Positions 42,018 to 51,057 of a stretch of DNA of 64,000 nucleotides are shown piece after piece. Numbering within the stretch: the first letter of the stretch is position 1; every line of letters starts with the position of its first letter. A model generated the notes under the pieces. That model was not told the DNA's origin and made no database searches. It was given only the letters and a program-made list of their open reading frames with translations. The stretch comes from Planobispora rosea (GTDB lineage Bacteria > Actinomycetota > Actinomycetes > Streptosporangiales > Streptosporangiaceae), in assembly GCF_014648175.1 (NCBI RefSeq), contig NZ_BMQP01000010.1, positions 1 to 64,000 on the forward strand, in the 5' to 3' direction. The translations under genes and the position numbers were made by a program.

Positions 42018-44921
42018 TCAGGAGCCGAAGACGTGGTCGACCACCCTGGCGGTGGCCTTGCCGTCGTCGCGGGGGGCGTAGGTGTGCCGGAAGCGCGCGT
42101 AGCGGTCGGCGTGGGCGGCGGCCACCTCGTCGATCGTCCGGAGCGCCTCGATCACCTCGGCGCTGCCGGACAGCAGCGGGCCGGGGGCCTCGGCGGCCAG
42201 GTCGAGGTAGAGACCGCGCTTGGCCGAGTAGCGCTGCAGGTCGTAGGTGAAGAACACCATCGGCCGGCCGGTCGCGGCGAAGTCGAACATGACCGACGAG
42301 TAGTCCGTGATCAGCACGTCCGCGACCAGCAGCAGATCCGTTATGTCAGGATATGTCGTGACGTCGATCCCGAGCCCCGCCGGGACGTTCGGCGCCGCCT
42401 GCATCGAGTGGCCCCTGATCAGGAACTCGTGGCCCGGACCGAGCACCCGCCGCGCCTCGGCCAGGTTCAGCTTGACCGAGGCGTTCTTCCGGTCGTAGTC
42501 GCGGAACGTCGGCGCGTAGAGCACCACCTTGGCGCCCTCCGCGACACCGAGCCGGGCGCGCACCCGCGCCGCCAGCTCCTCGCGGTCCGGGGACGACAGC
42601 ACGTCGTTGCGCGGGTAGCCGCTCTCCAGGACCTCGCCCTGGTAGCCGAAGGCCTTGCGCAGGAGCGGGACGGCCCAGGGGCTCTGCGCGACCAGCAGGT
42701 CCCAGCCGCGAACCTCGACGGCCTGCCGGTGCCAGGCCGGCGGCTTCGGATCGCGGGACATGTGCGGCAGGTCGTTGCCCATGCGCTTGAGCGGGCTGCC
42801 GTGCCAGGTCTGCACCACGGTCTGGTCCTCGCGCGCGCGGAACCAGGGCGGCAGGAAGGCGTTGGTCACCACGTACCGCGAGCGGGCGAGCGCCGCGTAG
42901 TGCTCCCGGCTGCCCGCGCGGACCACGGTCGGCCGGATGTCCGGGCCGAACCCGAGCTCCCGCGAGCCCGGCGGCGTGAACGCGCCGTCCTTGACGATCC
43001 AGATGTGCTCGCGGTCGTCGCCGCGCCGCACCCGCTCCTCGTAGATCGCGCGGACGTTGCCCTCGTACTGCCGCCCGTCGTAGGCGACGTAGACGGTGGC
43101 GTCGCTTCGCTCGCGGTTCCGCTCGGCCGGGTAGAAGGCGCGCTGCAGGGCGTGCAGCCCGCCGGGGCCCTTCTCGTCGTCGGGCCGGACCTCGGCCACG
43201 ACCAGCATCGGCACGTCGAACCGGGTGGAGATCAGCCGGTACTCACGGCCCGCGACGGTCTTCGGGCTCTCGTCGAGCGTCTCCAGGGCCGCGTGGTCCA
43301 TCCGCACCGGGACGATCTCGCCGGACTCCTCGCGGACCGCCAGGCTCCAGTTGCCGCTGCTCAGCGGGACGGTCTCGGCGAAGCGGGGCATCGCGGCGGG
43401 CGTGAGCCGTACCGTGAAGCGGGCGCCGTCGCGCTCCAGCTCGGTGGCGTACATCAGCCCGCTGCGGTGGCGGATCGTCAGCTGGGCCCGGCCCGAGCCG
43501 GGGTAGGCGCCCTCAAGCGTGAGCGAGCCGTCCTCGCCCCAGACCGCGGACGAGACGGTCGGGCGGACGCGGTGCGCGGCGACGAGCACCCGGTCCCGCC
43601 GGTCGCCCAGGACCGTGATCTCCCGCTCGCCGATGACGGTGCGGCTCTCCATCGCGCTGCTGCCCAGCATCACCGGGGCCGCCGGGTCGCCCTTGGGCTC
43701 GATCCAGAGCCTGCCGCCGTCGCGCTCGGACAGCAGCGACGGCACGGCCAGCGGGACGACGACCCGGGTGCCGCCCTCGACCGGGGTGAAATCGGCCGCG
43801 ATGCGGTGGCCGTCGAGGCGCGCGTGCCCCTTGCCGACCTTCTTGCCCGGCAGGAAGACCGTCAGCTCCAGCCGCTCGCCGTCCAGCCGCACCCCGGTCA
43901 GCTCGGCCCGGGTGGGCTGCAGCACGACCTGCAGGGCGCGGTCGGAGGTCCAGACGGGCCGGATCCACCAGCGCGGGCGGACCTCCAGGCCCGAAGGACG
44001 CTCGGTCCGGCCGCTGACCGGGCCGCGGAGCAGGCCGACCGCGCGGGCGCCCCGGCTCCAGATCACGATCTCCGCACGCCAGGTCGTGGTGTCCCGTACG
44101 GTGGCCCGGCGGCGCAGCAGCCGCTTGCCGCCTCGGACGACGGCCCGCAGCGCGGCGCGCCAGCGCAGCGCCCGCGGGGACAGCTCGGCGGTGAAGCCGG
44201 ACCAGTCGTAGTTGCACCCCGCCTCGCGGGCGCCGTGGGTGGCCTCCGGGTGGTGGATCCGGCGGGTGCGCAGGCGCACCGGGGGCAGCCAGCGCGGACC
44301 GCGCAGCACGACGGTCGCCCGGTTGAAGCGGCGGCTGCGGACCGACAGGCCCGCCAGGTAGGCGTAGCCGGTGATCCGGAGCCGGTCGCCGGACCAGGAG
44401 ACGTCCTCGATCTGCGTCACCGGGATGAGGTCGGCGGCGCGCAACCGGTAGAGCGACTCGGGAAGCTCCTCACGGAGCGGCAGGTCGGCATACCAGCGCA
44501 TGCTCTTCCTGACCCGCCGGGACGGCTCCGCGGCGGCGGCGACGAGCTTGCTCAGGGCGTCGCCCTCGGCCAGCTCGTCCACCCCGCGCCGGTCGATCAG
44601 GTGGAAGGCCAGCCGCCGGGCCACCGGCAGATCGAGCTTGACCTTGGGGTCCACCCCGGCGAGATAGGGCTTGACGGCGGTGACGAACTCGCGGCGGCGG
44701 GCCGCCCCGCGCTTGACCGCGATGTCGAGGCGGGAACCGAGCGGCCCGGCCAGCACCTCGGCGTCGAACTGCCTGCGCTCCGCAGGAGTGAGTCCCTCCG
44801 CGAGCACCGAGGCCATGATCGAATCGAGTGGCTCCCCCCGGTCGCAGAGATCCTGTACGGCCCGCAGCCGCTCGGCGAGGCGATCGCCGCTCGTACGCAC
44901 GGGTGAGGCGCCGGTGGCCAT
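42018..44921 (-). CDS. CDP-glycerol glycerophosphotransferase family protein (TagF-like)
   Basis: About 967 aa from ATG 44921; an upstream start at 44966 would add 15 residues. The N-terminal 590 residues are unusual, with beta-rich repeated segments of LTVFLPGKK or ITGYAYLAG type, possibly a glycan or polymer-binding extension. The C-terminal 370 residues form a TagF-like transferase: YPAERNRERSD, VVQTWHGSPLKRMGND, YPRNDVL, VVLYAPTFRDYD and LITDYSSVMFDFA. TagF-type enzymes polymerise glycerol phosphate for teichoic acid on the cytoplasmic face. Such large forms are found in actinobacteria with wall teichoic acids. Confidence 0.85.
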   Translation of the reverse strand: MATGASPVRTSGDRLAERLRAVQDLCDRGEPLDSIMASVLAEGLTPAERRQFDAEVLAGPLGSRLDIAVKRGAARRREFVTAVKPYLAGVDPKVKLDLPVARRLAFHLIDRRGVDELAEGDALSKLVAAAAEPSRRVRKSMRWYADLPLREELPESLYRLRAADLIPVTQIEDVSWSGDRLRITGYAYLAGLSVRSRRFNRATVVLRGPRWLPPVRLRTRRIHHPEATHGAREAGCNYDWSGFTAELSPRALRWRAALRAVVRGGKRLLRRRATVRDTTTWRAEIVIWSRGARAVGLLRGPVSGRTERPSGLEVRPRWWIRPVWTSDRALQVVLQPTRAELTGVRLDGERLELTVFLPGKKVGKGHARLDGHRIAADFTPVEGGTRVVVPLAVPSLLSERDGGRLWIEPKGDPAAPVMLGSSAMESRTVIGEREITVLGDRRDRVLVAAHRVRPTVSSAVWGEDGSLTLEGAYPGSGRAQLTIRHRSGLMYATELERDGARFTVRLTPAAMPRFAETVPLSSGNWSLAVREESGEIVPVRMDHAALETLDESPKTVAGREYRLISTRFDVPMLVVAEVRPDDEKGPGGLHALQRAFYPAERNRERSDATVYVAYDGRQYEGNVRAIYEERVRRGDDREHIWIVKDGAFTPPGSRELGFGPDIRPTVVRAGSREHYAALARSRYVVTNAFLPPWFRAREDQTVVQTWHGSPLKRMGNDLPHMSRDPKPPAWHRQAVEVRGWDLLVAQSPWAVPLLRKAFGYQGEVLESGYPRNDVLSSPDREELAARVRARLGVAEGAKVVLYAPTFRDYDRKNASVKLNLAEARRVLGPGHEFLIRGHSMQAAPNVPAGLGIDVTTYPDITDLLLVADVLITDYSSVMFDFAATGRPMVFFTYDLQRYSAKRGLYLDLAAEAPGPLLSGSAEVIEALRTIDEVAAAHADRYARFRHTYAPRDDGKATARVVDHVFGS

Positions 44922-45029
44922 GGGGAAGGCACCGCCTTTCAGGACAAGACTGCGTCTCCGTCCCACGCCATGTTAGTGGCCCGGGAGAGCCGGTTACGCG
45001 CTCTTTGGGAGTGTCCGTCCCATAGCTCT

Positions 45030-45347
45030 TCAGGACTGTCCGTCCCACCGCGCGACGCGCATGTCCGCCCGCGCTCCCCGCAGCGGGGTCCCCTCCTGCC
45101 GCCAGTGGGCGAGACAGCGCTGCTCGTGACCGGGTGGCGGGGTGCCGTCGGCGTGCACGACGCGCCACCAGGGGACGCCTCCGCCCCAGCGGGACATCAC
45201 CCTGCCCACCTGACGGGGGCCGCCCTCGCCGAGATACTCGGCGATGTCGCCGTAGGACATCACCTTGCCGGACGGGATGCGCTCGACCAGATCGAGCACC
45301 GCCTCGGCGTAGGGGTTCGGGTGGCCTTCCGGTTCCGGGCGCGGCAT
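45030..45347 (-). CDS. Alkyltransferase-like protein (MGMT family, ATL)
   Basis: 105 aa. The fold matches the C-terminal domain of O6-alkylguanine alkyltransferase: IPSGKVMSYGDIAEYLGEGG, QVGRVMSR and GVPWWRVVHADG. The active-site PCHR motif is replaced by PWWR, so no alkyl acceptor Cys exists. ATL proteins bind bulky O6-alkylguanine, flip the base and hand it to nucleotide excision repair. A homologue in the same neighbourhood is recalled in M. tuberculosis (Rv3204). Confidence 0.9.
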   Translation of the reverse strand: MPRPEPEGHPNPYAEAVLDLVERIPSGKVMSYGDIAEYLGEGGPRQVGRVMSRWGGGVPWWRVVHADGTPPPGHEQRCLAHWRQEGTPLRGARADMRVARWDGQS

Positions 45348-45363
45348 GCGGCGGATCCGGGCG

Positions 45364-45732
45364 CTACACGGTCCAGGCGGCCGGGCCGGCCGCGAGGATC
45401 TCGTCCAGTTTCCCGAACTCGTAGGCCGTCGAGCCGTTGAGCTGCTCGACGACGCCGTCGCGGATCGCGTAGGACTCGCCGTCCTCGCCGACCAGGTGTG
45501 CCCCGAGCAGGCCGGAGACCCGCGCCAGCTGGGCCACCTGCCAGTCGGACCCGGGCGCGCCGATCAGCGTGCCGTTCCAGGAGGCGACCGCGTGGACCGC
45601 GTCTCCGTGGCGCGCGAGGACCTCGCCCTCCTCCTGCGAACCGCGGAACTCGAACCCCGCCCGCCCCAGCACGTTCGCCAGTTCCGCGAACGAGAGAGGC
45701 GCCGGACGCTCCACCCGCAACTCGTACCCCAT
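45364..45732 (-). CDS. Hypothetical protein, 122 aa
   Basis: ATG at 45732. Contains FAELANVLGRAGFEFRG near the N-terminus, DWQVAQLARVSGLLGAHLVG in the middle and a C-terminal YEFGKLDEILAAG. Hydrophilic, cytoplasmic, without metal or catalytic motifs. It precedes the ATL gene by 16 bases on the same strand and may be in its operon. It resembles small conserved actinobacterial proteins of unknown function. Confidence 0.7.
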   Translation of the reverse strand: MGYELRVERPAPLSFAELANVLGRAGFEFRGSQEEGEVLARHGDAVHAVASWNGTLIGAPGSDWQVAQLARVSGLLGAHLVGEDGESYAIRDGVVEQLNGSTAYEFGKLDEILAAGPAAWTV

Positions 45733-45831
45733 GAGGCGCGACCCTAGCGAACCTTCACCACCGTCCGGACCGGGAAAGGCGACATCGGCCGGACCGCGTC
45801 CGAACAGTGTCCAAAACGCAGTCGAACCGCG

Positions 45832-47043
45832 TCAAAGACGGTTCCCGGATCCGGCTTTCCGGGTGAGGACCACCACGGTCCCGGTGAACGCGAGCACGCC
45901 CGCGGCCAGACCGGCGCCGTACAGCCACAGGCGGACCGGTTCGGGACCGGGCCGGTCCGGCTCCTCGGGCAGCGGTCCCCCGCCGAACCGGCGGCCCTCG
46001 GCCACCGGGACCGGGGCCGCGGCGGCCAGCAGCTCCCCCGCCCTGCCGAGCGCCGCCGCGGCGTCCACCACGCCGAAGCCGATGTGGTCGTCGTATCCGT
46101 CCACGGGGGTGAGCCGGGCGGTGGAGGTGAGGGCCCGCGAGACCAGATGTGGCGGAATATCCGGATATTTCGCTTTGATGAGTGCGGCGACGCCCGCCAC
46201 GAGCGCGGTCGCCGAGCTCGTCCCGTCCGACAGCCCGTACCCCCCGCCGGGGAGCACCACCGGGACGTCCACCCCGGGCGCCGAGACCAGGACCGACAGG
46301 TTGTCGCTGCTGAACGGGGCGGGCCTGCCCTCGCGATCGGACGCCCCCACGCCGATGACCCCGGAGTACCCGGCGGGGAAGTTCCAGAAGGAGGTGGCGT
46401 TGGTGACGGCGTACTCGCTCTCGCCGCCGTTGCCCGCCGCCGCGACCAGCACCACGCCCTTGGCGAGCGCGCGGGAGACGGCCTCACGCTCGGCCCGGTT
46501 CGGGCCGTAGGCGCCCAGGGACATGCTGATCACCTGGGCCCCGTTGTCGACGGCGTGGTCGATCGCCCGGGCCACCGGGCTCTCCCTGCGCGTGCGCTGC
46601 TCGCTCTCCGGGGGGATCACGCCGTCCTCGTAGTCCTCGGCGAACCTCAGCGGCAGCGACAGGATCCGCGCCTCCGGCGCGATCCCGAGCAGGCCGCCGT
46701 CCCCCTTGCCGGCCCCCGCGATGAGCGCGGCCATCGCGGTGCCGTGCTGGCCGGCGGTGCTCTCCCGCCCGGCGTCGGCGGACCCCATGTCGGGCCCGAC
46801 GGTGACCTTGCCGCGCAGCTCGGCGACGTCGTCGTCGACCCCGTCGTCCACCAGGGCGACGGTGACCCCGGCGCCCTTGGTGACCCGCCACGCCTCGGGC
46901 GCGTTCAGCGCCTCCAGCACCCATCGCTGGTCCTCGCGGATGTCGGCGGCGCCGGCCGGGGCGGCCACGGCCGCGCACAGCGCCGTCGAGATCGCGGCGA
47001 GCGCGACCGTCGCCCGGAACCGCCCCCGCCCCCGCCTCAGCAC
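45832..47043 (-). CDS. Mycosin-like membrane-anchored subtilase (S8), module 1
   Basis: 403 aa from GTG 47043, overlapping the stop of the upstream partner in GTGCTGA. Signal peptide to about 32. The catalytic triad is Asp66 in ALVDDGVD, His100 in GQHGTAM and Ser276 in DGTSSA, with Asn205 in AAAGNGG. A C-terminal transmembrane helix (about 370-395, LWLYGAGLAAGVLAFTG then TVVVL) ends in a basic tail. This is the layout of mycosins (MycP) of type VII secretion, but no ESX genes are near. It is strictly paired with the Cys-rich membrane protein at 47037-48092, which suggests a processing or complex role. Confidence 0.88.
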   Translation of the reverse strand: MLRRGRGRFRATVALAAISTALCAAVAAPAGAADIREDQRWVLEALNAPEAWRVTKGAGVTVALVDDGVDDDVAELRGKVTVGPDMGSADAGRESTAGQHGTAMAALIAGAGKGDGGLLGIAPEARILSLPLRFAEDYEDGVIPPESEQRTRRESPVARAIDHAVDNGAQVISMSLGAYGPNRAEREAVSRALAKGVVLVAAAGNGGESEYAVTNATSFWNFPAGYSGVIGVGASDREGRPAPFSSDNLSVLVSAPGVDVPVVLPGGGYGLSDGTSSATALVAGVAALIKAKYPDIPPHLVSRALTSTARLTPVDGYDDHIGFGVVDAAAALGRAGELLAAAAPVPVAEGRRFGGGPLPEEPDRPGPEPVRLWLYGAGLAAGVLAFTGTVVVLTRKAGSGNRL

Positions 47044-48092
47044 ACGTTCCCCTGGGTGCAGCGCGGCACGGCGGGCTCGGCGCCCAGGGCGTGGGCGATG
47101 CGCCCGGCCACCGACTGGGCCGTCGGCCACAGCTCGCTGTGCGTGATCTCCTCGGGCGCGACCGCCGCGCGGGTACGGCCGTCGGCGTAGCCGGCGGTGG
47201 AGAAGACGATGTACGGCCCCACCCCGACCCAGGCGTTGCGCTGGCGCTGGGCGGCGCCGAACAGCTCACTGGCGGTCCCGGGGAAGGCGACCGGCCGGAC
47301 CCCCACCCGGTCGTCCACCGCGAGCTGCCCGGCCGCGGCCCGCCGCTTCTCCGCGTCCTCCATGACCGCGACGCCCACGGTGACCACGAAGGTGGACGTC
47401 TCGTCCACGTAGGTGGCCCGCAGCAGGGTGCGGCAGCCGTTCTCGATGAGGACCGACCCGACCGCGGCGTCCGTGCCGGCCCGGCACGGCACCTCGGGTG
47501 CGATGCCGATCCGCTGGGCGTACTGCCGGGTCCGGGTGAGGCCGACGTACTCCAGCTCCTGTGGGAAGACCAGGGTCGTGGGCCAGGTGCGCCAGCGCCT
47601 GGCGACGTCCTGCTGGACGTAGCGGTTCTGCTCCTCGGCGGTCAGCGGGCGGGAGGCGGTCTCGCGCAGCAGCCCGACCGCGCCGGAGAGCACGGCGGTC
47701 GTGGCGACGGCCAGGATGATCCCGGTCAGCAGGAGGAAGGCCGTACGGTAGCGGACCCCCCGTTCGAGCGCGGCCGCCTCGGCGCGCTCGGCGGCCAGCC
47801 GGTCCCGTGCCGCCGCGGGCCAGGGACGGACCCGCCGCCTGGTCACGGGCGCCGCGGGCGGACGGCCCGCCGTCCCGCCGCCGGCCCCGCCGCCCGGCGT
47901 GCTCGAACCGGCCGCCCCCGAGCCCGGGCTCTCTCCCGGCGGCTCCTGAGACCCGTCCCGCCGCACCGCGTCGCGTCTCCTCCCGCCCCTCAGGGCGCGG
48001 GATCCGGCGGGCGGCCAGCCACCGCCGCGGGCATGCGACGAGGAGGGCTCAAGACGCCGTCGTGGCTCCTGGGACCTCCCCGGTTGCGACAT
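47037..48092 (-). CDS. Membrane protein paired with mycosin, module 1
   Basis: 351 aa. An N-terminal 100-residue disordered part rich in Gly, Pro, Arg and Ser precedes a transmembrane segment (about 116-142, FLLLTGIILAVATTAVLSG). The external domain has four Cys: in EVPCRAG, NGCRTLLRATY, and C345 and C351 at the very end. The domain is paralogous to the protein at 49396-50130 (shared VARRWR-WP-VFP, GCR, RATY, TVGVA, FPGT and GPY motifs). No recognised family. Coupled to the subtilase gene by a 7-base overlap. Confidence 0.75.
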   Translation of the reverse strand: MSQPGRSQEPRRRLEPSSSHARGGGWPPAGSRALRGGRRRDAVRRDGSQEPPGESPGSGAAGSSTPGGGAGGGTAGRPPAAPVTRRRVRPWPAAARDRLAAERAEAAALERGVRYRTAFLLLTGIILAVATTAVLSGAVGLLRETASRPLTAEEQNRYVQQDVARRWRTWPTTLVFPQELEYVGLTRTRQYAQRIGIAPEVPCRAGTDAAVGSVLIENGCRTLLRATYVDETSTFVVTVGVAVMEDAEKRRAAAGQLAVDDRVGVRPVAFPGTASELFGAAQRQRNAWVGVGPYIVFSTAGYADGRTRAAVAPEEITHSELWPTAQSVAGRIAHALGAEPAVPRCTQGNVC

Positions 48093-48172
48093 ACTTCGAT
48101 GCTACGTCGCCGGACCGCGCCACCACAGCGCCGGAACGTGTCCGTTGCCTTACTTTCCGCTATCCCGTCCCG

Positions 48173-49402
48173 TTAGATCGCCGTCCGCGTCCGGACGGCG
48201 ACCAGCACGACCGCCGCCAGGGACGCCAGGGCCCCGAGTCCGGCGGCCAGAGCCATCCCTCCGTAGAAGGTGATCCTGTCGCGGTCCCGGTGGATCATCC
48301 GCACCGGCTCGCCGGCCTGCCCCAGCGGCCTGGCGGGGTCCTGGACGCCTCGGCCCTCGGCGGTGTGGGTGTGGCCGGCGATCCTGGCGGCCTCGGCCAG
48401 CGCCCGGCCGGCGTTGACCACGCCGAAGCCCGTACCGGTGTCGTAGCCGCCGGCGGGCCGCCGCGTCGCCCCGGCGGTCAGCGCCTGGACGACCAGCGCG
48501 GACGTCATTTTCGGATATTTCGCCTTTATCAGGGCAGCTACCCCGGAGACCAGCGCGGCCGCCTGCGAGGTGCCGCGACCGACCCAGTACTCGTCGCCGG
48601 GACCCGCGCCGAGGATGTCCACCCCGGGCGCGGCCACCAGCACCGAGGGATTGGCGTTGGAGAACGACGCCCGGCGCAGCCCCCGGTCCGTCGCCGCCAC
48701 CGAGACCACTCCCGGGAAGGCCGCCGGATAGGAGTAGGGGGCGTGCCCGCGCCGCCTGCCCTCCCCGTCGTTGCCCGCGGCCGCGACGAGCACCACCCCC
48801 TTGGATATCGCGTAGCGGATCGCCGCCCGCTCCTCCCGGGTCGCCAGTTCCTTGGAGATCGACATGTTGATCACGTCGGCGCCCTGGTCCACTGCGTACC
48901 TGATGCCCCTGGCCACCACGTTCTCGAACCGCTCGGCGGTGTTGAACTCCTGGAAACCGGCCTCCTCGTCCTCCAGGATCACCCGCACCGACAACACCCT
49001 CGCGCGGGGCGCGACCCCGATCACCCCGTCCCGTCCGCCCTCGCCGTGGCCGTGCCCGGCGATGAGCGAGGCCATGTAGGTGCCGTGCAGGCGCAGGGGC
49101 TCCGTACCCGGCGGGTTGGCGCCCGCCGTGAAGTCCTTTCCCTCGGTCACCGACCCGGCCAGGTCGCGGTGGCCCGGATCCACCCCGGAGTCCAGTACCG
49201 CCACGGTCACGCCCTCGCCTCGCGAGATCCGCCACGCCTGGGGCAGCCCCAGGGTCCGCAGCACCGCCTGCTGGCCGTCGCGCACCTCGTCGGCGTGGGC
49301 GGCCGGAACCGCGGGAGCCGTGCCCAGCAGCGCCGCGCCCAGCAGGAGGGACGGCACCGCCCGGCCCAGCACCGTCCGGCGCAGCACCGCCCGGCTCAAC
49401 AC
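48173..49402 (-). CDS. Mycosin-like membrane-anchored subtilase (S8), module 2
   Basis: 409 aa from GTG 49402, overlapping the stop of its partner in GTGTTGA, the same arrangement as module 1. Signal peptide to about 37. Triad Asp71 in VLDSGVD, His106 in LHGTYM, Ser279 in RGTSQA; Asn211 in AAAGNDG. The C-terminal transmembrane helix (about 378-402) ends VRTRTAI. Very similar to module 1 in the GTS and ALIKAKYP regions. The tandem duplication of both genes together points to a functional unit. Confidence 0.88.
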   Translation of the reverse strand: MLSRAVLRRTVLGRAVPSLLLGAALLGTAPAVPAAHADEVRDGQQAVLRTLGLPQAWRISRGEGVTVAVLDSGVDPGHRDLAGSVTEGKDFTAGANPPGTEPLRLHGTYMASLIAGHGHGEGGRDGVIGVAPRARVLSVRVILEDEEAGFQEFNTAERFENVVARGIRYAVDQGADVINMSISKELATREERAAIRYAISKGVVLVAAAGNDGEGRRRGHAPYSYPAAFPGVVSVAATDRGLRRASFSNANPSVLVAAPGVDILGAGPGDEYWVGRGTSQAAALVSGVAALIKAKYPKMTSALVVQALTAGATRRPAGGYDTGTGFGVVNAGRALAEAARIAGHTHTAEGRGVQDPARPLGQAGEPVRMIHRDRDRITFYGGMALAAGLGALASLAAVVLVAVRTRTAI

Positions 49403-50130
49403 CGCCACTCCCGCGAGGCGCAGTCGGGCGGGAGCGGAGCCGTCAGGCCCGCGAGGATCCGGTCGGCGATGTCGCCCGCGAAGGCGAACATGGTCGGCCG
49501 CTGCTCCCCGGCGGCCTTCGCCGGACGGCCGTCGACCTGGCCGGCGGTCACCATGACCAGGTACGGCCCGCTCTTGCGCGCCAGGCTCGTCTGCCGGCCC
49601 GCCGCGGTGAAGCGGTCGACGACCGTGCCGGGGAAGGACAACGCCCTCAGCCCCGGCGCGGGACGCCCGCCCCGGGGCAGCGCGGACATGGCCGCAGCAC
49701 CGCCCGCCTCGTCCGGGAACGCCGCGACGCCGACGGTGATGACCACGCCCTGCAGCGCGTCGAGATAGGTCGCGCGCAGGATCGCCCGGCAGCCCGCCCG
49801 CCGCAGAGGTTCCCTCAGCGCGGCGTCCACGGCCCGGTCGCAGGCGGTCCGCGGCGAGATGCCCACTCGCCGGGCCTGCTCCATGCCGCCCTGCTCGGCG
49901 GCGTAGCGCACCGTCTCGGGGAAGACGCGTCCCGCCGGCCACGCCCGCCAGCGGCGGGCCACCTCCTCGGCGGCCGCCCTGCGCAGCTCCGCCGCGCTGG
50001 GACCGCGGGTGAGCTCGGCCCCCGCGACCCCCGCGGCGACCCCGGCCACACCCGCGCAGGCCAAGGTGAGCACCGAGGCCGCGACCAGCGCCGGCCACAC
50101 CCGCCGGCGGCGGCCTGGCACGTCGTTCAC
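49396..50130 (-). CDS. Membrane protein paired with mycosin, module 2
   Basis: 244 aa, GTG start. It lacks the long disordered leader of its paralogue: the transmembrane segment begins at about residue 12 (WPALVAASVLTLACAGVAG). External domain with Cys97 (RTACDRA), Cys114 (AGCRAI), Cys237 and Cys244. The aligned Cys positions suggest two disulfides outside the membrane. It is the first gene of the four-gene block read toward 45.8 kb. Unknown family; a substrate, chaperone or receptor for the adjoining protease is possible. Confidence 0.75.
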   Translation of the reverse strand: MNDVPGRRRRVWPALVAASVLTLACAGVAGVAAGVAGAELTRGPSAAELRRAAAEEVARRWRAWPAGRVFPETVRYAAEQGGMEQARRVGISPRTACDRAVDAALREPLRRAGCRAILRATYLDALQGVVITVGVAAFPDEAGGAAAMSALPRGGRPAPGLRALSFPGTVVDRFTAAGRQTSLARKSGPYLVMVTAGQVDGRPAKAAGEQRPTMFAFAGDIADRILAGLTAPLPPDCASREWRC

Positions 50131-50192
50131 GCCCCGACCTTAATCCGGGGCGGTGGATGCTACCCCCCGTTCCGCCTTTATCCGGACCCAGG

Positions 50193-50228
50193 AAAGTACT
50201 TGCCAAATCGGAAAGGAGAAAGTACTTT
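50193..50228 (+). promoter_or_regulatory. AAAGTACTTT operator-like repeats and promoter
   Basis: AAAGTACTT occurs at 50193-50201 and AAAGTACTTT at 50219-50228, 26 bases apart, with a half word GGAAAGTA at 50236. A -35 TTGCCA (50200-50205) and -10 TACTTT (50223-50228) with a 17-base spacer overlap the words. A repressor bound here would cover the promoter of the 50245 operon; the winged-helix gene in that operon is the natural candidate. Confidence 0.55.
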
Positions 50229-50244
50229 CCTTGATGGAAAGTAG

Positions 50245-50754
50245 ATGAGAGGAGCCCCCGTGAACACCACCCCTCACGACGCCCACATCTCCCCCGAGGA
50301 GGCCGCCCGCACCCTGTCCGGGATCCGCGCCACGCAGGCCAGGGCCGTGCGCTCCACGCCCTGGTTCCCCGCCTGGTTCGTCGTCGGCATCGGCCTGTCC
50401 GTCACCTGCATCCTGGCCTCCTCCGATCCGGCCACCCCGGTCCCGCTGAGGGTCGCCGGGATCCTGCTGGCGGTCGCCGGGATCGCCGGCTGCTCCATCG
50501 CGCTCAGCCGCGGCGGCAGCATGCGCGCCCACAAGAGCGTCACCGACGCCGCGGGGCTCGTCGGCTACTTCGTCTGGGTCTTCGCGATCGCCGGCCTCAC
50601 CGTGGCGTTCGCCCTGTTCCTCGCCTTCCGGGAGGTGCCGTTCGCCGCGGCCTGGGCCGGTCTGGCGATGACCGCGGTCATGGGGCTCACCGGTCCGCTC
50701 CTCGCCCGCTGGATCTCCCGCCGCAACGCGGCCAAGATCGAGAGGGGAGCGTGA
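50245..50754 (+). CDS. Small integral membrane protein, 169 aa
   Basis: Begins MRGAPVNTTPHDAHISPEEA; a GTG at 50263 is an alternative start. Four hydrophobic segments (about 40-60, 68-88, 105-127, 132-152) follow a soluble N-terminal helix with ISPEEAARTLSGI. The C-terminus is basic. It overlaps or abuts the regulator gene. Small membrane proteins paired with an HTH_34-like regulator are common in actinobacteria, often annotated only as membrane protein. No function is recognised. Confidence 0.75.
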   Translation: MRGAPVNTTPHDAHISPEEAARTLSGIRATQARAVRSTPWFPAWFVVGIGLSVTCILASSDPATPVPLRVAGILLAVAGIAGCSIALSRGGSMRAHKSVTDAAGLVGYFVWVFAIAGLTVAFALFLAFREVPFAAAWAGLAMTAVMGLTGPLLARWISRRNAAKIERGA

Positions 50755-51056
50755 TGGAGCTCGACCCGGTCATCCACGCCCCCGTGCGCCTGCAGATCGT
50801 CGCCCTCCTGGCGGCGGCGGAGGAGGCCGAGTTCGGGTTCGTCCGCGACCAGGTCGGGGTGAGCGACTCGGTGCTCTCCAAGCACGCGAGCGCCCTGGAG
50901 ACCGCGGGATACGTCAAGATCCGCAAGGGATACGTCGGCAAGCGGCCCCGGACCTGGCTCAAGCTCTCCGATCAGGGGCGCAGGGCCTACCTCGCCCACG
51001 TGGCGGCCCTGCAGGCCATCGTCGCCCGCTCCGGGCTCACCCTCACCCCGGAATGA
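50754..51056 (+). CDS. Winged-helix transcriptional regulator (MarR/HTH_34-like)
   Basis: 100 aa. ATG 50754 is preferred to GTG 50751 because AGGGGAG then has normal spacing. Short winged helix: VIHAPVRLQIVALLAAAEEA, FVRDQVGVSDSVLSKHASAL (recognition helix), YVKIRKGYVGKRPRTWLKLS (wing). It acts as a DNA-binding dimer. With the membrane protein gene it forms an operon, and the AAAGTACTTT words upstream are likely its own operator. The signal it senses is unknown. Confidence 0.88.
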   Translation: MELDPVIHAPVRLQIVALLAAAEEAEFGFVRDQVGVSDSVLSKHASALETAGYVKIRKGYVGKRPRTWLKLSDQGRRAYLAHVAALQAIVARSGLTLTPE

Positions 51057-51057
51057 A

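Noticed and set aside
42033..44906. Long plus-strand frame opposite the TagF-like gene
   Set aside because: No domain pattern and reverse-complement composition; the minus strand has clear TagF motifs.
45832..50130. Type VII (ESX) secretion locus
   Set aside because: The proteases are mycosin-like, but no EccB, EccC, EccD, EccE, EsxA/B or PE/PPE-like genes are present.
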